This document shows, piece by piece, positions 36,323 to 49,481 of a DNA stretch of 64,000 nt. Where the stretch lies: positions 4,468,028-4,532,027 of the forward strand of contig NC_081153.1 in assembly GCF_958295425.1 (NCBI RefSeq), read 5' to 3'. The stretch's first letter is position 1. Each line of letters opens with the position of its first letter. The notes under the pieces are model-generated. The model was given only the letters and a program-made list of their open reading frames with translations. It searched no databases and was not told the origin of the DNA. Position numbers and translations under genes: made by a program. The DNA comes from Solea solea (Eukaryota > Chordata > Actinopteri > Pleuronectiformes > Soleidae).

Positions 36323-38935
36323 GACCTAGAGGTCCAGCCAGTCTCAGTCCAGCCAGAGGGTTGAAAGGACTCATAAGAGCCCCGATGGCTCTGATCCACA
36401 CTGGGATGGAGTTGTGGTTCGGGTTCTCAGGACGTGCAGGGAAACCCCACGGCTCCACCAGCAGCAGACTTTTTACCCTGTACACATACACACACACACA
36501 TTAATGTACACATTTAATGCTGCGGTGCGTAACTTTTGGTGATTTTTGTTGTCATCATGTTCAGCCTCTGTTTGGTCTTTGAGAACAGAAACAATGTTCA
36601 AATTATTTTTTTATGCTGCGTCTTTCATCTGAAAATGGGCTCTGTCAAGCAATACTATCAGCCCTGACTGAGGGAGCGTTTGTGTGTATACGGCAGCGGC
36701 GAATGAAGCATTTACGCCATCAAACCAATTTACTTCTGGACGTTTTCGTGGGAGCTTTTTTGTGTTACTCTTGCTTTACTAGCACATGTTGCTGTTACTT
36801 CGTCTGTCTTGACATAAAATGACGTCCTGTCTCCAGGGTGACACGAGATCGTGTGGTGCTCAATCGTGTGAACTTATTTGACAATGGTTTGAATGTAACA
36901 GACCTTTGTTTACATCTCAAAGTTACAGTATGTGCTACAGCTTTAATCTAGGTTAGGTGACTCTGCTATATGCAATTTATTTACAACCCACAGACTCACC
37001 TGTGTGGGTGTTTGAGAGTGTAGGCGGCAGCCAGGTATCCTCCGAGGTTGTGTCCCAGCAGAACCATGTCCTCCAGCCCAACCTTTTCCCTCCACTCTTC
37101 CAGGGCTGCAATGAACTGCTCCTCGGCTAGCTCGGCGTCCCTGCTGAACTGGGGACGGCTGCTCCTGCCAAAGCCCAGCAGGTCCAGCGCATAGACCGGG
37201 CCACTGCTGGAGAGAGAGTCCAGGTTTTGCGCCCAAAGTCCAACACCACCACCAACGCCATGCAAGAGAACCAACGGAGGTCTGGGGGCGACGGCGTTGG
37301 GCTGGAGGTGAGACGAGGAGAGCGGCTGAGGGTGAGTTGAAAATGCCACGGTCCACAAATAGTTATCGTTGGATATCCGGACGTGCTGCCTGGAGAAAGG
37401 CTGCTTCACACCTGCAGTGGAGGAGAGAGATGACAGGGCAAAGACAGAGGAAGGATGGAGGCATTATAGAGGGAATATGAGTTTGCATGTCCTCCCTGTG
37501 TGTGTGTGTTTCCTCCGGGTTCTCTGGGCTCCTCCCACAGTCCAAAAACATGCAGATTAGGCAAATGTGTGAGAGTGGATGGTTGTTTGTCTCTATGTGT
37601 CCCTGTGATGGACCGGCGAACTGTCCAGGGGGTGACCCCCACCTTTTCGCCCAATATCAGCTGGGATTGGCACCAGTGACCCCTGCGACCCTCACGTGAT
37701 TAATGACTGAAAAAATGGTTAAATGTGGTATTTGTGACCCAAAATAAACATATTTTTATGTCACTATACTCTGGTGCCTGGCTGCCTCCAAAAGTCACAT
37801 ACTATAATATCACATATGTAATATTTGGTTTAGTGCCTACTGTACCTATCAGACTCAACCCCAACTTTAGCCAATTCACCCCAGTAAGAATCTTTGGGGT
37901 GTACTTAAGAAGGCTGAACACAATGGCTCAACTCTACCATCATAAATGCAAGATCTTGGCAAAAACTCACTGCAAATAAATGTTATGACGCTGCTAAAGC
38001 AAGTCAACAAAAATACAGGGGCATAATTCCTTTTTCTGGCCAGGCAGGACATGTTTATTTCCCTCACTTGTGACTCCTCTCATTTTCTTTCCCCTGCTCT
38101 TTTGGTAGTTTTTCTTCAGTCTTCTAAAGCACAACATATCCCACCTTGTTAAGCCCCACTTGGCAAACTATGATATTTGGTTAAAGGCCACAAAAACTAA
38201 ATTTGATTGATTGATTGAGTTGTTATAAACACTAAAAATCTGACAAAAAAAAGTGGTCTTTACTCTTTACTCTACTTACTCTTCAGCATTTTTTCCTCTG
38301 CATCTTTCAACAGAGAGGGAGAAGTGGGACACCAAGAGGGAAGCCAACTTAATATCCAGGAGCTGTTAGGTCCCGAAACAGAAAACAAAGTACATGCAAT
38401 CAGACTTTGACCACATGACACTGCTTTTATTATCAGTGCTGCTTGTCTACAACCAATAGAGACCCCATAATCTTTACACTACTTCCAGGAATCCGTCTAG
38501 AATAACGAGACGCCAGGAATAGTCAATTCTCTGTATGTTTAAACCCGTAAGTCTTTATTTAAAGTTGACAATTTAAGGTTGAATGATCTCCAGCAAAACG
38601 CGTTTACTTGGTAAATGATTATTTAGGAGCTGAAATAAACCACTGGGACACACTGCTAAATTCGGCATACATCACGAGACCGTTATATCATAATAAACAT
38701 CATATTCATTACCATAAAAGGCACACATTAGAATGAAATAAATTCTTGGCTAGGGACTCGGGTGGGCTTTTCCTGGGGTCAATTCAAGTTCAAGAAAAGC
38801 TGTGTTTATCGCAGAACTGAGCGCAAACACATCATAATGGCAGGCGAAGTTACACAACTAGTACAGGTAAAAAGTTTGAATAAAGAGTTTCATTGCTCGC
38901 CTCTGTTCTCCGGCAGGTTGAATCTCCTCAGCCAT
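34275..38935 (-). CDS. abhd5: Abhydrolase domain protein 5 (CGI-58), ATGL co-activator
   Basis: Lipid-droplet protein that activates adipose triglyceride lipase (PNPLA2). Seven coding exons, 5' to 3': 38935-38901, 38362-38280, 37411-37000, 36477-36326, 35497-35386, 35293-35113 and 34388-34275. The phases agree throughout; the product is 362 residues (human 349). The start [20 protein letters not shown] then SWCPTS keeps three tryptophans (14, 18, 22) spaced as in the human lipid-droplet anchor. The alpha/beta-hydrolase core has LLHGVGGG (residues 88-95) and GHNLGG with Asn161, where hydrolases have the catalytic Ser. This identifies ABHD5 and excludes ABHD4. Later blocks are [48 protein letters not shown] and the end [18 protein letters not shown], which holds HX4D at 332-337. 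The first intron has a GC donor. An in-frame ATG three codons upstream (38944-38942) is an alternative start. Confidence 0.95.
36289..36321 (-). repeat. (CA)n directly after an abhd5 splice donor
   Basis: On the minus strand the exon ends CTAG|GTCAACACACAC, with the exon end at 36326. The CA repeat starts a few bases into the intron and runs to 36289. Confidence 0.95.
37470..37700 (+). repeat. Interspersed repeat family B, copy 2
   Basis: GAGTTTGCATGTCCTCCCTG, TCCTCCGGGTTCTCTGGGCT, CCTCCCACAGTCCAAAAACA, CCCTGTGATGGACCGGCGAA and CTGTCCAGGGGGTGACCCCC match the family closely. It lies in abhd5 intron 2. Confidence 0.8.
38363..38900 (-). other. abhd5: abhd5 intron 1, GC-AG type
   Basis: The minus strand reads GAACAGAG|GCGAGC at the donor (exon end 38901) and CTAACAG|CTCC at the acceptor (exon start 38362). 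Using GC at the donor joins GEQ-S-SWILSW, which aligns with human GERSGWLTGW. The nearest GT in phase would add a dozen unrelated residues. Confidence 0.65.
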
Positions 38936-39624
38936 CCTACGCATGATGTGTGTGTGTCGTTGTCTCGCGACCGTGTGAGAAAATTAATTTACTTTGATGC
39001 GTTCACGCCCCTCCAGTAAAATAATTACATTTACAACTAGGTGGTATAATTAAAGCTAATAACGTAAATATTACTGCACAAAATATGCACCTTCAGTACG
39101 TGTCTAAGATTATACGAGAAGAATCAGAATCAGAAATCAACTGAGTGTTATCAGTGTAACAAAGAGGCTTTGTGGTGTTGTGCGGCTATAGAAATGCGTT
39201 CTGTAATGTCCCACAGCACTTGAATGCAGCAGCAGCGACCTGAAGCTGTGCTGCTAACGTCTGGCAGCAGGTGGCTTCTACGTCGTCACACTTTTTTCGG
39301 TTTTTATTTTTGTTGCCGTTGTTGTAATATAAATATAATGTAGTGGGAGAAGTTCACGTTAAAGCTAGTGTATGATAACTTTACGCCAGCAGTAAAGCCG
39401 TTGTCATTTACAAGGTTTAATGAAGCTGTAAGGGGAATTTGGGAACCGGCTCCAAAGATGCTCAGCTAGCTAAAACTGACCTCCAGTGGCGTCCTCCTCC
39501 TACTACACAGGTAATATTCATTAAAACAATTATTAAAATGTATGATTAAATATTTAAATAAAATACAGGTAATCAACAAGTGAACCTTTGATGGGCTAGC
39601 ATGGTAATTAGCATACGCTTGGGG

Positions 39625-40135
39625 TGAGAAACATGATACGATATTATCACGATATTTAACTCACAGTATGATATTGTTACAATATTAAAAATACTGAGTA
39701 TTTACGAAATCAAATCACTTGTCAGCACTTGTCACTATCTAGTGGACTGAAATGTCAATTGATTTTTTTTAATGTTAATCTGCAAAAACTTTAATGTTTA
39801 TTTCCTTTCAAATCTCAAAAAGCGATTCAATACCACCACGCAAAATATCGCAGTTTTATTTTTATATTGATTCACATGTCGGTTATTTTCTCGATTAATC
39901 GAGCACTTGTTGTTTGGTCCGTAAAATGTCCGAAAATGTTGAAAAATCACACTCAGTGTTTACCAAACCTGGAAATGATGTCCTTGAATGTTTTATTTTG
40001 TCCACAAACCAAAAATGATTCAGTCTTAATGATTTCTTTGTTATATGGAGCAAAGCAACCAGACTCACATTTAAGAAGCTGATTTTAATTATTGTTTAAA
40101 CAATTATCAAAACAGTTGACAATTGATTAATACCT
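39625..40135 (+). repeat. Two adjacent teleost repeats, upstream of abhd5
   Basis: 39625-39860 has GATACGATATTATCACGATA and CTTGTCACTATCTAGTGGAC, shared in style with 46150-46230. 39870-40135 is family A copy 5 (TTCTCGATTAATCGAGCACT, TTGTCCACAAACCAAAAATG, TATGGAGCAAAGCAACCAGA). Confidence 0.6.
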
Positions 40136-40139
40136 AGCG

Positions 40140-43100
40140 TACACTGCTTTTCCGGGAGCCATTTATCCAATTAGAAGCTCTGTTTATGACAGCATGGTTA
40201 ATTCCACAGTAGCCTTTCAGCATAATATAAATCAAGTGATTAAATGATTTTGAACTGGGTGGTGTGTTAACACCAAAAATTGGCTGGAAACCTGAAAAGA
40301 TTTGTGTGGTGCAGACTGGCTTAATAAAGCATTGTGGGAACTCATTTGAAAATGTTTTGAATGTAACAGGAAGTTAGTTGCACTTCAGTTTTTAGTTACA
40401 GGGATACATTTTAATGGTCAATTAGAATTACACTGACAAACTTTCCCGTCTCTGCATGGAGACAAATGTTAAATTAGACAACTTTGGCTTCCCCTTACAC
40501 TAATATCAAACATCCAAATAGTTTCAGATGAGGGCAAAGATTAATGTGAAAATAATATTCATTATCCTTAATGACATGGGTTTACAGTGTGATCTTGCTT
40601 AGTTGGGGAAAAAAAATATACAACTTTCATTCTTACTGTGAATCTCATTAAATCTTAAAAGTGTATTGGTATAAAGAGGCTGTGCCCTGGCAAAGCTCAG
40701 GCACATCCTTCAGGAGATGATCATGTTGTCTGTGTACACTTTGGAAGAATAACAATTCCCTCAGGTCCAATTCTGTGGCTGGTTCCGATGAGCTTTATGT
40801 CACTGTGCAGTGGAAACGGCAGCTAGCAGCATGGCAATTAGATTCCACAATGCTCACCACACTTTATTATATTGTATTTGTATTTTTTACAAACTTGGTA
40901 GAACCAAATTCAGCAGGGTGATAAGTGTGTGTATATAATAAGAGACATTACATACATGTTCAGTATTTGACAAGTCATTTATAGTGTAATCGGTTTACAT
41001 CATGGCATCTATTGCACATCTGTTCGTCCAGGAAGAGGGAACCCTTTCTCTGTGGCGATCCCTGAGGTTTATTCCATTGTTTTCCTTGTTAAACATCTAG
41101 TGTGTGTGTGTTAGTGTGGTAAGGTTGACATCTAATGGTGAGATTGCAGCTCATCGCTGCCTTGTCCAAGTGTGTCAGGGGACTATGGTGGCCTGTGCAT
41201 ACCAAAAAAATATGTCTTTCCAATTGGTTAACAAAATACCTAAGGTTTTAGGAGCTAAAACCTTTATATTATTTATTTCTGATTTTTCACTTCCGGCATT
41301 GGGCACAGGGGTGTGTTTTCATTGATGTATTCACCTGTTCATGTGCACATGGGAGTGTTCAGACAATGAGGGTGAGCTTGGCTCTGTAATTTTCTGTCAA
41401 CTAAATGTAGCATCTATAAAGCCTAAATCAAAATGCTGCTGTAAGGCTGAGTTGGCCCTGAACTGTGCGTAAAACAAATCATTTAAGTTTATGTAGTTTA
41501 TTAAAGAAAATGATCACTGCCAAACTGTAAAGGATGAAAATAAATATTAATGTCTGTTATAGATCTTAGTTTTTTGTATCTTAATGTCTCTAGCGAACTG
41601 TCCAGGGTGTAACCCCGCCTATCGCCCTATGTCAGCTGAGATTGGCACAGCGCCCCCTGTGACCCTCCTGTGGAGGATAAAGCGGTAGAAGATGGATGGA
41701 TGGATGGAAGGATGATTTTCTATTTCGCATGCAAAGGTAAATGAGGACAAGGAGAACCACAACAAATGTTGTCCACAAGGTGGCATTGTTGTGTTCTTTT
41801 GCTCTCTCACACACACACCATGGCTACTTAGTACTTCATTTCTCAAACACAATTTTCCTCTCATGCCACCCACTTCTGTTGGCTTTCAGACTATGGGCTG
41901 ACTGAGTGCTTCCTGAGTGCTTCATTTCCTTCACTCTCATGGCAGCAAACACACACACACACACACATCCTCCATGTGTGTTAGTGTCTCTGTTCTCTTC
42001 TCTCTGCTGACAGTGCTGAGTGCTCAAAATTTCATAAGCCAGACAATGGGGCTGTAGCTGAGCCCAAAAGAGGAGCAGCGGTAGTATAAGACTGTAGCTG
42101 TCTGGAGACCAGTAACTGGCTGGAGCTTTTAGTGAGGAGACAGCAAAAAGCTGCAGCGTGGAGCCAGCCTGCAGAGTGCATCTCACCAGTAAATGCTAGA
42201 AAAACGCTAACTAGAGGTTCTATTTTATTTCGTGTTGCTCCTCTGGTTCTATCTTGGGCTCAAAATAAGTTGAAAGCGATGCTTGACATAAGGCCTGTGA
42301 GAGAGGGATCTGAACATGTCGCTGATATATTTTCTGTCGCTGGTTGTGTTTGTGTATGTATATGCATGTGTGTGTGTGACTGAGAGAGAGAGCGAGAGAG
42401 ACACCAATCTGCAGTGTTTCCATTATCCGTCCGTCGTGCTCTGTTCTCGGGTCAGCTTTTATGGTGTTTGATGAGCAGAAGTTTAACACAAACCCTGAGT
42501 GTATCACTCAGCTTGTGGTGAGCACAGCCCACACACTGTCATTGGTTTCTTGGGCATTGCCCAGTGCACTATGGGTAATAAGAGTGACCAGGCTGTTAGC
42601 AGAAGATAGAAAGTGGATGGAGGAGGGGTGGAGGGTATGGCTGGTTGCTAGGATACGGGGCCGGCGCCATCAGCGGATATGATTTATAATGGCCAGCCTC
42701 ACTGTCTCGCTTTCTAGCTAGTTTCCTCCTTCCTCTCCTCCCTCTCACTTTTCCTCTGACTCCATCCATCCTCTACCCTCATTTCTATCCTCAGCATTTC
42801 TAGGGGTCTATTAACTGGATCTGAGTAGTTACTGCTGGCAATAGCAAAGGCTGTTATTTATATGGTTGTTCCTGATATTCCTCGCTGAGCAGTGTCAGTG
42901 TGAAACGGAGAGACTCATTCAGTAGTCCACCTCTCTGTGGACTCTCTTTGTCGTTCATACAGAAGGTAATCACGCGCTGTATAGGTACACCAACTTCTGT
43001 GTGTCTTTGAGCGTGCATGCTCACATGGTAACATATGAACTGCACCAGCATGAATGGATGATATTGATTTGGAGAGACTTGATCCAGCCCCGGGGGTTGT

Positions 43101-46100
43101 GAGAATCCTCGGGGACAATTGCAGTGTGAGGAACAGGGGGCACAAGGCCATGTGAGGGGAGGAAGCAAAGAGGAAATGGAGGGTTGTGTGAATGATGCAT
43201 AGATGTCACACGCACACTCACACACATACATACAGATAAATTAATGAAATAGGTTCATTTTTACCAGGAGCAGTGACGATTTCTCTTTAAAGCTCAAGTG
43301 CGAAACATCCGTCACCCTCACGAGGAAGTCACAGTAATTATCAAAACAGTGCCGGTAACGCAACATGATGTCCATCGATCCATGTTCTAGTGCTTTCTCC
43401 TCCACATGAGCATCACGGGGAGGCCAATCCCAGTTGGCAAAGGCAGAAGACACCCTGGACAGTAGTAGGGGTGGGGGAAAACATTGATTCTTAGATGCAT
43501 TGCGCTTCAGACGTGGACGATTCTGTATTGATGCACAAATGTGCATCAAATTCCGATTATTGTTAAATAAAGAAATTAAAAAATAACATAAAATAGACAG
43601 TACGAAAAGGCTTATTGGACTGTGGGAGGAAACCTGGAGAGAACCCACGCACACACGGGGAGAACATGCACACTCCACACAAAAGGATCTTGGGTTGAAT
43701 CGGGATCCGAACCCGTGACCCTCTTGCAGTGAGGCAACAATGCTAGCCACTGCAGCCTTACTTGTTTTCCCTCACAAAATTGAATTAAATGCTGAGTCAT
43801 TTATAATCCCCCCACAACCAGTTTAAAATTGAACGCCTTTCTTTTGAAGAAATAGTCCGTCAGAAAACAGTTGAGGTCCACGGATTATTATCCTGAGTGA
43901 TCGGGACATTAAATCTGCAAATAAATGGTGCTATCCAGTTCTTCTAATGTAATCTTTCAATGCTCGGGGCAGCACAAATAAAAATCCATCTGTGTTACTT
44001 GACCCCTTAATACAAGGACAATGAGAGCCCTCTGTATCTACACGCCAATATAGTTTATGTCGTATGAGGAGTCACGCAACCTAAGTGGATTTATAGTCAA
44101 CACAAGGTCTTAATGGATGTCCTGTGGCATAAGTTTGGATTTATAGTTTTCCCACCTCTGCAGCACCACGGCAACACATCATGTGTCATGTGTCATGTGA
44201 TCGGGTCATCTAATTGTGTTTATATGTGCTGTATAAATGAACCTTTGGCAACAGTTGGTTTTTCTTATACACAACTGGGTATAACCCTCATTTTAGCATG
44301 TCTCATTATCACCTGATCAAAACATTTAGTAACAATGAGAAAAACTAGACAAACACTTTTCACTGTCCCTCAAATATTCTTACATAAATTCCTGCAGTAG
44401 CACTGACCATGTGTGGGTCACATGTGACAAATATTTATCTTATTTCAGAGAAACTAATGCCGTTGCTAATATTGTGCATCTTTTTGATTTCATACACTTT
44501 GAGTTGCACCTGGGTTAAATATGACAAACTCATTTATTTAAAATTTTAAAGAGAAACGTGACAGCTACTACAGAGCACATTTGTTTTTGTTTTTATGCAC
44601 TTTGAGGTGTACAAAGGATAGAGAATGAGCAAAATTATTTATTCAAAGTGGAAAAATATTACTGCTACTAACTCATTTTTTTTATATGCCTTTCATACAT
44701 TTGCGCTGGTTTTAGATTTCAAATTCGGTTTGAAAATGTGGCCCAGCTGAGTTTGTAATAGAATAGCCCTGCTTTAAGGTTTTACTGACAGCAGCGTCAA
44801 TCATACAGAGATGAGGGTTTGCAAGGGTTGCATAAAATCTGTATAGAAAGCACAAGAAGCTGCATGTTTACCAGGTCCTGCATATGAAGTAGCTATGCCC
44901 CAACCCTTTAATGCACAACTATATATCCAGCTAATGTGACCATTACCATTTTAAATGGTAATGGTAAGTGTTTTTATTCTACAAAGTCGTGTCCTCGAGT
45001 CAGCTGAGGCTGTGCCTCTGTGTCCGTCTTTGAGACTTTCTTAACTTGTCCACACTTTATTCAATTCAATTACACTATTTTGTGAAGTCAGAAGTTTGTT
45101 AGCATCTCAGCTGTGCACTCATAAGTGATCCAGGAAGAGATTTAAACTAGAGTGTCCATGTTCCTCCACCCCCAGCACCACCCTCACCCCCCCCGTCTCT
45201 CTGTCTGTCCAGTGTCTTCCAGTAAATGGAGGATAATTTTAGAGCGATAAAGAGCCCAGAGGATATCGAAGGGAGGGACACACACACACACACACACCAC
45301 AACAACAACACACACACACACACACACAATAAGATGGTCCCTCATTCCCCATTGCACCTGCTGACCCCACAGGATCCACTGAGAATGGCTACTGCTGAGT
45401 GTGCGGCTTCTACACACACACACTCAGACACACTTTCACACACATACACATACAGGAATGTGTACGCACTTTGACTAATAGGCCTAATGCTTCCTGAAGA
45501 GGGCCCAGTACTACATTAGCTACGGATGTGGGATTGATTTAGAAACTGAAAGCCTTCCACTGTGTGTGTGTGTGTGTGTGCGTGCGTGCGTGTGTGTCCC
45601 CTTGTGAATATGTTGTGCACTCACTGGTGTGTGTTTTTTTTGCCCAATCCACTCCTCTAGCATTATCTGTTGACTCATTAACAACGTTCATGACCACGCA
45701 CACATGGGTAGAAAGTCACATGTATGTTGTGTCACAGCATCAGAGCTGTAAATATGAATGTTCGCTCCACCGTGAGACACTAAAACTTTACTTCTTTTAG
45801 AATTAGCAGCAGCAGGGCTAATTAAGGCAGTTTGACCTATCACACCAATTAATTCAACAGTAGTGAAAGTGGGAAACATTAGTCCGTGTAACGGTAGATT
45901 AATTCCTGACATCAGTCTTAAACTATTTGGATTAAATAATGTCAAAGACGGATGAAATAAACCTGTGGTCCGTCATTTCTGCATGGACAGCCCTGACCCA
46001 CTGTGTGCAATATTTAACACATGTAACGTCAACAGCTATTGATCATATAAACTGCCTGAAGGTGACAGATCACCATTTAGCTACAGTGCTCAGATGCTTT

Positions 46101-48689
46101 GGCTGCTTCAAGTTTCAACACAGGAACCACGATTGCTGTCATTTAGGGGCGGGTCAAAATATCGATTTGGTGATATATCGTCGTCCTTTATGCGACGCGA
46201 TTATCAATGTGCCAGGGCAAGTATTGATATTTTAATTAACCCTTAGCCGCGCCTTCAAAATGTGTTCATGAAAAATTAAGCTATAAAAATTGTATTCCCA
46301 TACATATCAAATATGAACAATTATTTTTAAAAATGTAAACCTTAAATTACCAAGTTTTGTAATTTTATGGTCTAGAAAAACACAGTAAATGAATTATTTT
46401 CAATATACTTTATGCAAACTGGATTATTTTTGGTTTGATTATTGCAGCCTGGTGTATGTGAAGGATTAGCAGTAACATTTGTTTGTTTGTATTATTATTT
46501 TCATAAAATACAATACTATACTAAAATTAAGCTATAACAATTGTATAAATAATTATTATCAGATATTATATTTTATAAGTCCCCATCATACATATCAAAC
46601 ATACATGCATTTTTAAAAGTTTTTAATCCTTAAATTGCTAAATTTTTGTCATCATGCATCAAAAATAGGGATTTTAAATGACTGAGGGAAGTTGGGGTGG
46701 AAGTTACCAGCCCAAAGAAGAGGGAGTTTACAGCCGGATATCGGCGGAGAAAGCTACTTTAAGAGATGCCCCATCCACATTCAATACATAGACTTTATGC
46801 ACTTAGTTCTTTGTGTTGTGATTAAATAAGAGAAATCCTGCACATCTGCACATTGTCTTCTGCAGAAGTTGTTCCTGGTCTCCTAATATCACTTTCACCG
46901 CATCACATTTCAGGCAGACTGGACAGGAGAAACTGGCTAATATGATGTCTTTTAAACGATACATATACATATCATATTATACAGAATCCACTGTGGTGAT
47001 AAACTCAGTCACCTCCTGCACGTTGCTGTCAAATATACTTGCAGGGAAATGTTGGCAAACTGTGATATAACCTTAGCGTAAAGCCGTGTTTGAGCTTAAT
47101 GGAGAAACAAAGAGGTGATGTTGTGCCGGTGGCGGGGTCTTGGTTAGGAGAACTACCAGGTGACTGGCAAAGGATGCTGGTAAGAATGAACATGAACGAG
47201 GGCGGAAGAGGAACGGGTTAAAGCGAGTTAGGAGAAGCGGAGAGAGGGCGAGGTGGCCTGGGGGGAGGAGAAGAGAAAGAGCAGAGAAACAGAAAAGCAG
47301 ACGTGGAGGAGGTGGGGAATTGATGAGGCAGAGAGCTGGGTTATTCCTGATGTGATTCTACGTGTGTGTGTTTGCTATGTGTGCGTCTCTGCTTGTGTGT
47401 GTATGTGTGTACGGGTGTGAGTGTGAGCATGAGTGGCAGTCTTTGGCAGTAAATGAAACTGTTTATCTGATCAATATGGCCATCATCTCCTAGATGACTG
47501 TGGCCTCTACTGAAGAGCAATCATAAATCACACGCAAATATGGAGGACACCAATCTATACCGGCCCGTGTGTGTGTGTGTCACCCTGTGTTTGTTTGTGC
47601 ATGGGGATGCTGTGCACATGCACCTCTGCATTTGTGTGTTTGCAGTAACCCTTTTGTTTCTGTGTCTGTGTGAAACTGTTTTGGAAGCTGAGATGTGAGA
47701 CGAGGCAGTCAGAAAATACAGACGGAGGAAAGATGGACCACACCTTGTTTAGAATACTCATGTTACACAATATATATGGACACACATCGACGATCAGCCA
47801 TATTGTAAAGTGTGATTGTCCCGTCTTTCTCTAATCGGGTTAACAACGGCCGCCTTGTTCTCTTGACGGCCCCCAGTGCTCTCGCTGAATAATGTAGCCT
47901 CCCCGATATCAGTGACAAGAGTCTCGGAACCAAAATAGGAGCTTGAGCTACGATAAATATAGAAGGTAATTAAAATGGCAGCAGGAGAGAGTCGGAGAAA
48001 AAAAGCAGAGCAAAAAGGGAAGGTCTCTCTTTCTCAGTTTGAGAGTAAATCGCCTCACTGCGGTGAAGAACGCTGGATGTGAACTACCTTACACTTGATA
48101 TTTATGAGGAATCAAAAATGTGTCATGTTTGTAAATTAGCTCAATTTCAAGGGTTGATGTGTGTGTGAATTTCAGAGCCTGCCACGAGCACAGTGAGTCA
48201 GCAGTATTTCACCAGTTCATTCTCAGGAGATTGGGCTGTGTGTGTGTGAGTGAGTGTGTGTGTGTGAGAGCGCTCGCTGCCATCTGCCTCTTGCCCTTTT
48301 CACTGCCAGTCTCTGAGCCGTGCTCCCGTCCAAACACACCTCATCTTTACTCTTACCTGCCCTTTTCTGTCAAATGTTTCTGTGCATAGCAAAGTCGACA
48401 AATCGTAGGGTTGATCCTGAGCGTGGCACAGTAGTAACAGAGCAGAGGAGCAGGGTGAAAGGTTGTTTGGGGGGGTTGGATCAGCTTGTCGGAGCAACCA
48501 GGCTCCTATCTTGACATGATCTCCTCTGGGAAAGTGTGTATGTGTGTGTCCGCTTAGTGTGACATGTTGTGACAGAGACTGACTGACAAGCCCCCTTTGC
48601 AGCCTAACACCAGCCGCTGCAGAGAGACTAATGATGACAGCTCTCAGGCCGTACACACACTGCTCTCTTTTTCCTCTTCTTCCATCACA

Positions 48690-48724
<35 letters not shown>

Positions 48725-49021
48725 ATGTCTTCCTCTCTCTTTCTCTCTTTGTCCTGTGTCTCTCCCTCAACTACCTCTTCCTCTATCACACGCCCACACA
48801 GACAATGGCATTCTGTGTATCGTCTCCCTGACACAAAGACGACACAAACACACACACACACATTTACATGAAGCCTCCATCAAACACACACACACACACA
48901 CACTACACACACTCACACACAACACACTTATGTTCATGCATACAGTCATACTAGTCTGCATGGATTTTTTTTCGCACTCTTGCATTGTCTGTCTTTCTCT
49001 CAGGCACATTCATGCATGCGC

Positions 49022-49068
<47 letters not shown>

Positions 49069-49090
49069 TGCTGCACTACTCTCTCTGTCT
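40140..49090. other. Long stretch without recognised genes
   Basis: Contains family B repeat pieces at 41585-41710 (CCAGGGTGTAACCCCGCCTA, ending in GATGGATGGATGG) and reversed at 43600-43770 (GGACTGTGGGAGGAAACCTG). It has a degraded element near 46150-46250 and an X-box-like site at 42644-42656. CA/TG microsatellites lie at 45278-45328, 45560-45597, 48693-48722, 48847-48920 and 49018-49066. Several non-repetitive blocks, for example 42560-42720 and 47820-47960, could be conserved non-coding DNA, but only comparison could show this. Confidence 0.5.
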
Positions 49091-49107
49091 TGGAATTTTA
49101 CATTTTG

Positions 49108-49481
49108 ATGAAGGAGGAAGCGCGTCGTCCAATCACAGTGGTGGGAGCAGGGAGAGACCATCAGAGTGCAGACAGCAGGGATGTTCGGAGGCACTTTGAC
49201 AGAGCGCTGCGAGGATCTCCCCCCACCATCAGCATCTCTGGCCCCCGGCGTCCCCTTGTCTCGGCGCGCACCGTGGTTCGACCCGCCGAGCTCGATAAGA
49301 GCCCCCTCCTCTCCATCTCCCCCTCTTCTGTCAGTGTTAGGGTGTAGCTACTGATCCTATAACTACAGCAGAGAGTGAGAGTGAGGAGAGAGGGAGGAGG
49401 GACATCAGGTGTCACACAGCAACTCTGCAAACCCCAGTTGAGGCTTCCCACGACAACCAGCGGCGCGGTGGGTGCTGCCAG
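49108..49481 (+). other. Candidate 5' exon of an unidentified gene
   Basis: A CpG-rich block ends in a strong splice donor, GCTGCCAG|GTGAGT (exon end 49481). It contains a 79-codon open frame from ATG 49108 to TAG 49345-49347. The second half of that frame, HFDRALRGSPPTISISGPRR then PLVSARTVVRPAELDKSPLL, prefers C or G at third positions. I recognise no family. It may be an untranslated first exon with an upstream frame, a short coding exon, or chance. The left boundary is not defined. Confidence 0.35.

Noticed and set aside
37000..37356. Second minus-strand frame over the abhd5 third exon
   Set aside because: It is an out-of-frame shadow. The other frame carries the conserved alpha/beta-hydrolase sequence.
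43680..43760. A tRNA-like segment with GATCCGAACCCG
   Set aside because: It is part of the reversed family B repeat, and no cloverleaf with an acceptor stem could be formed.
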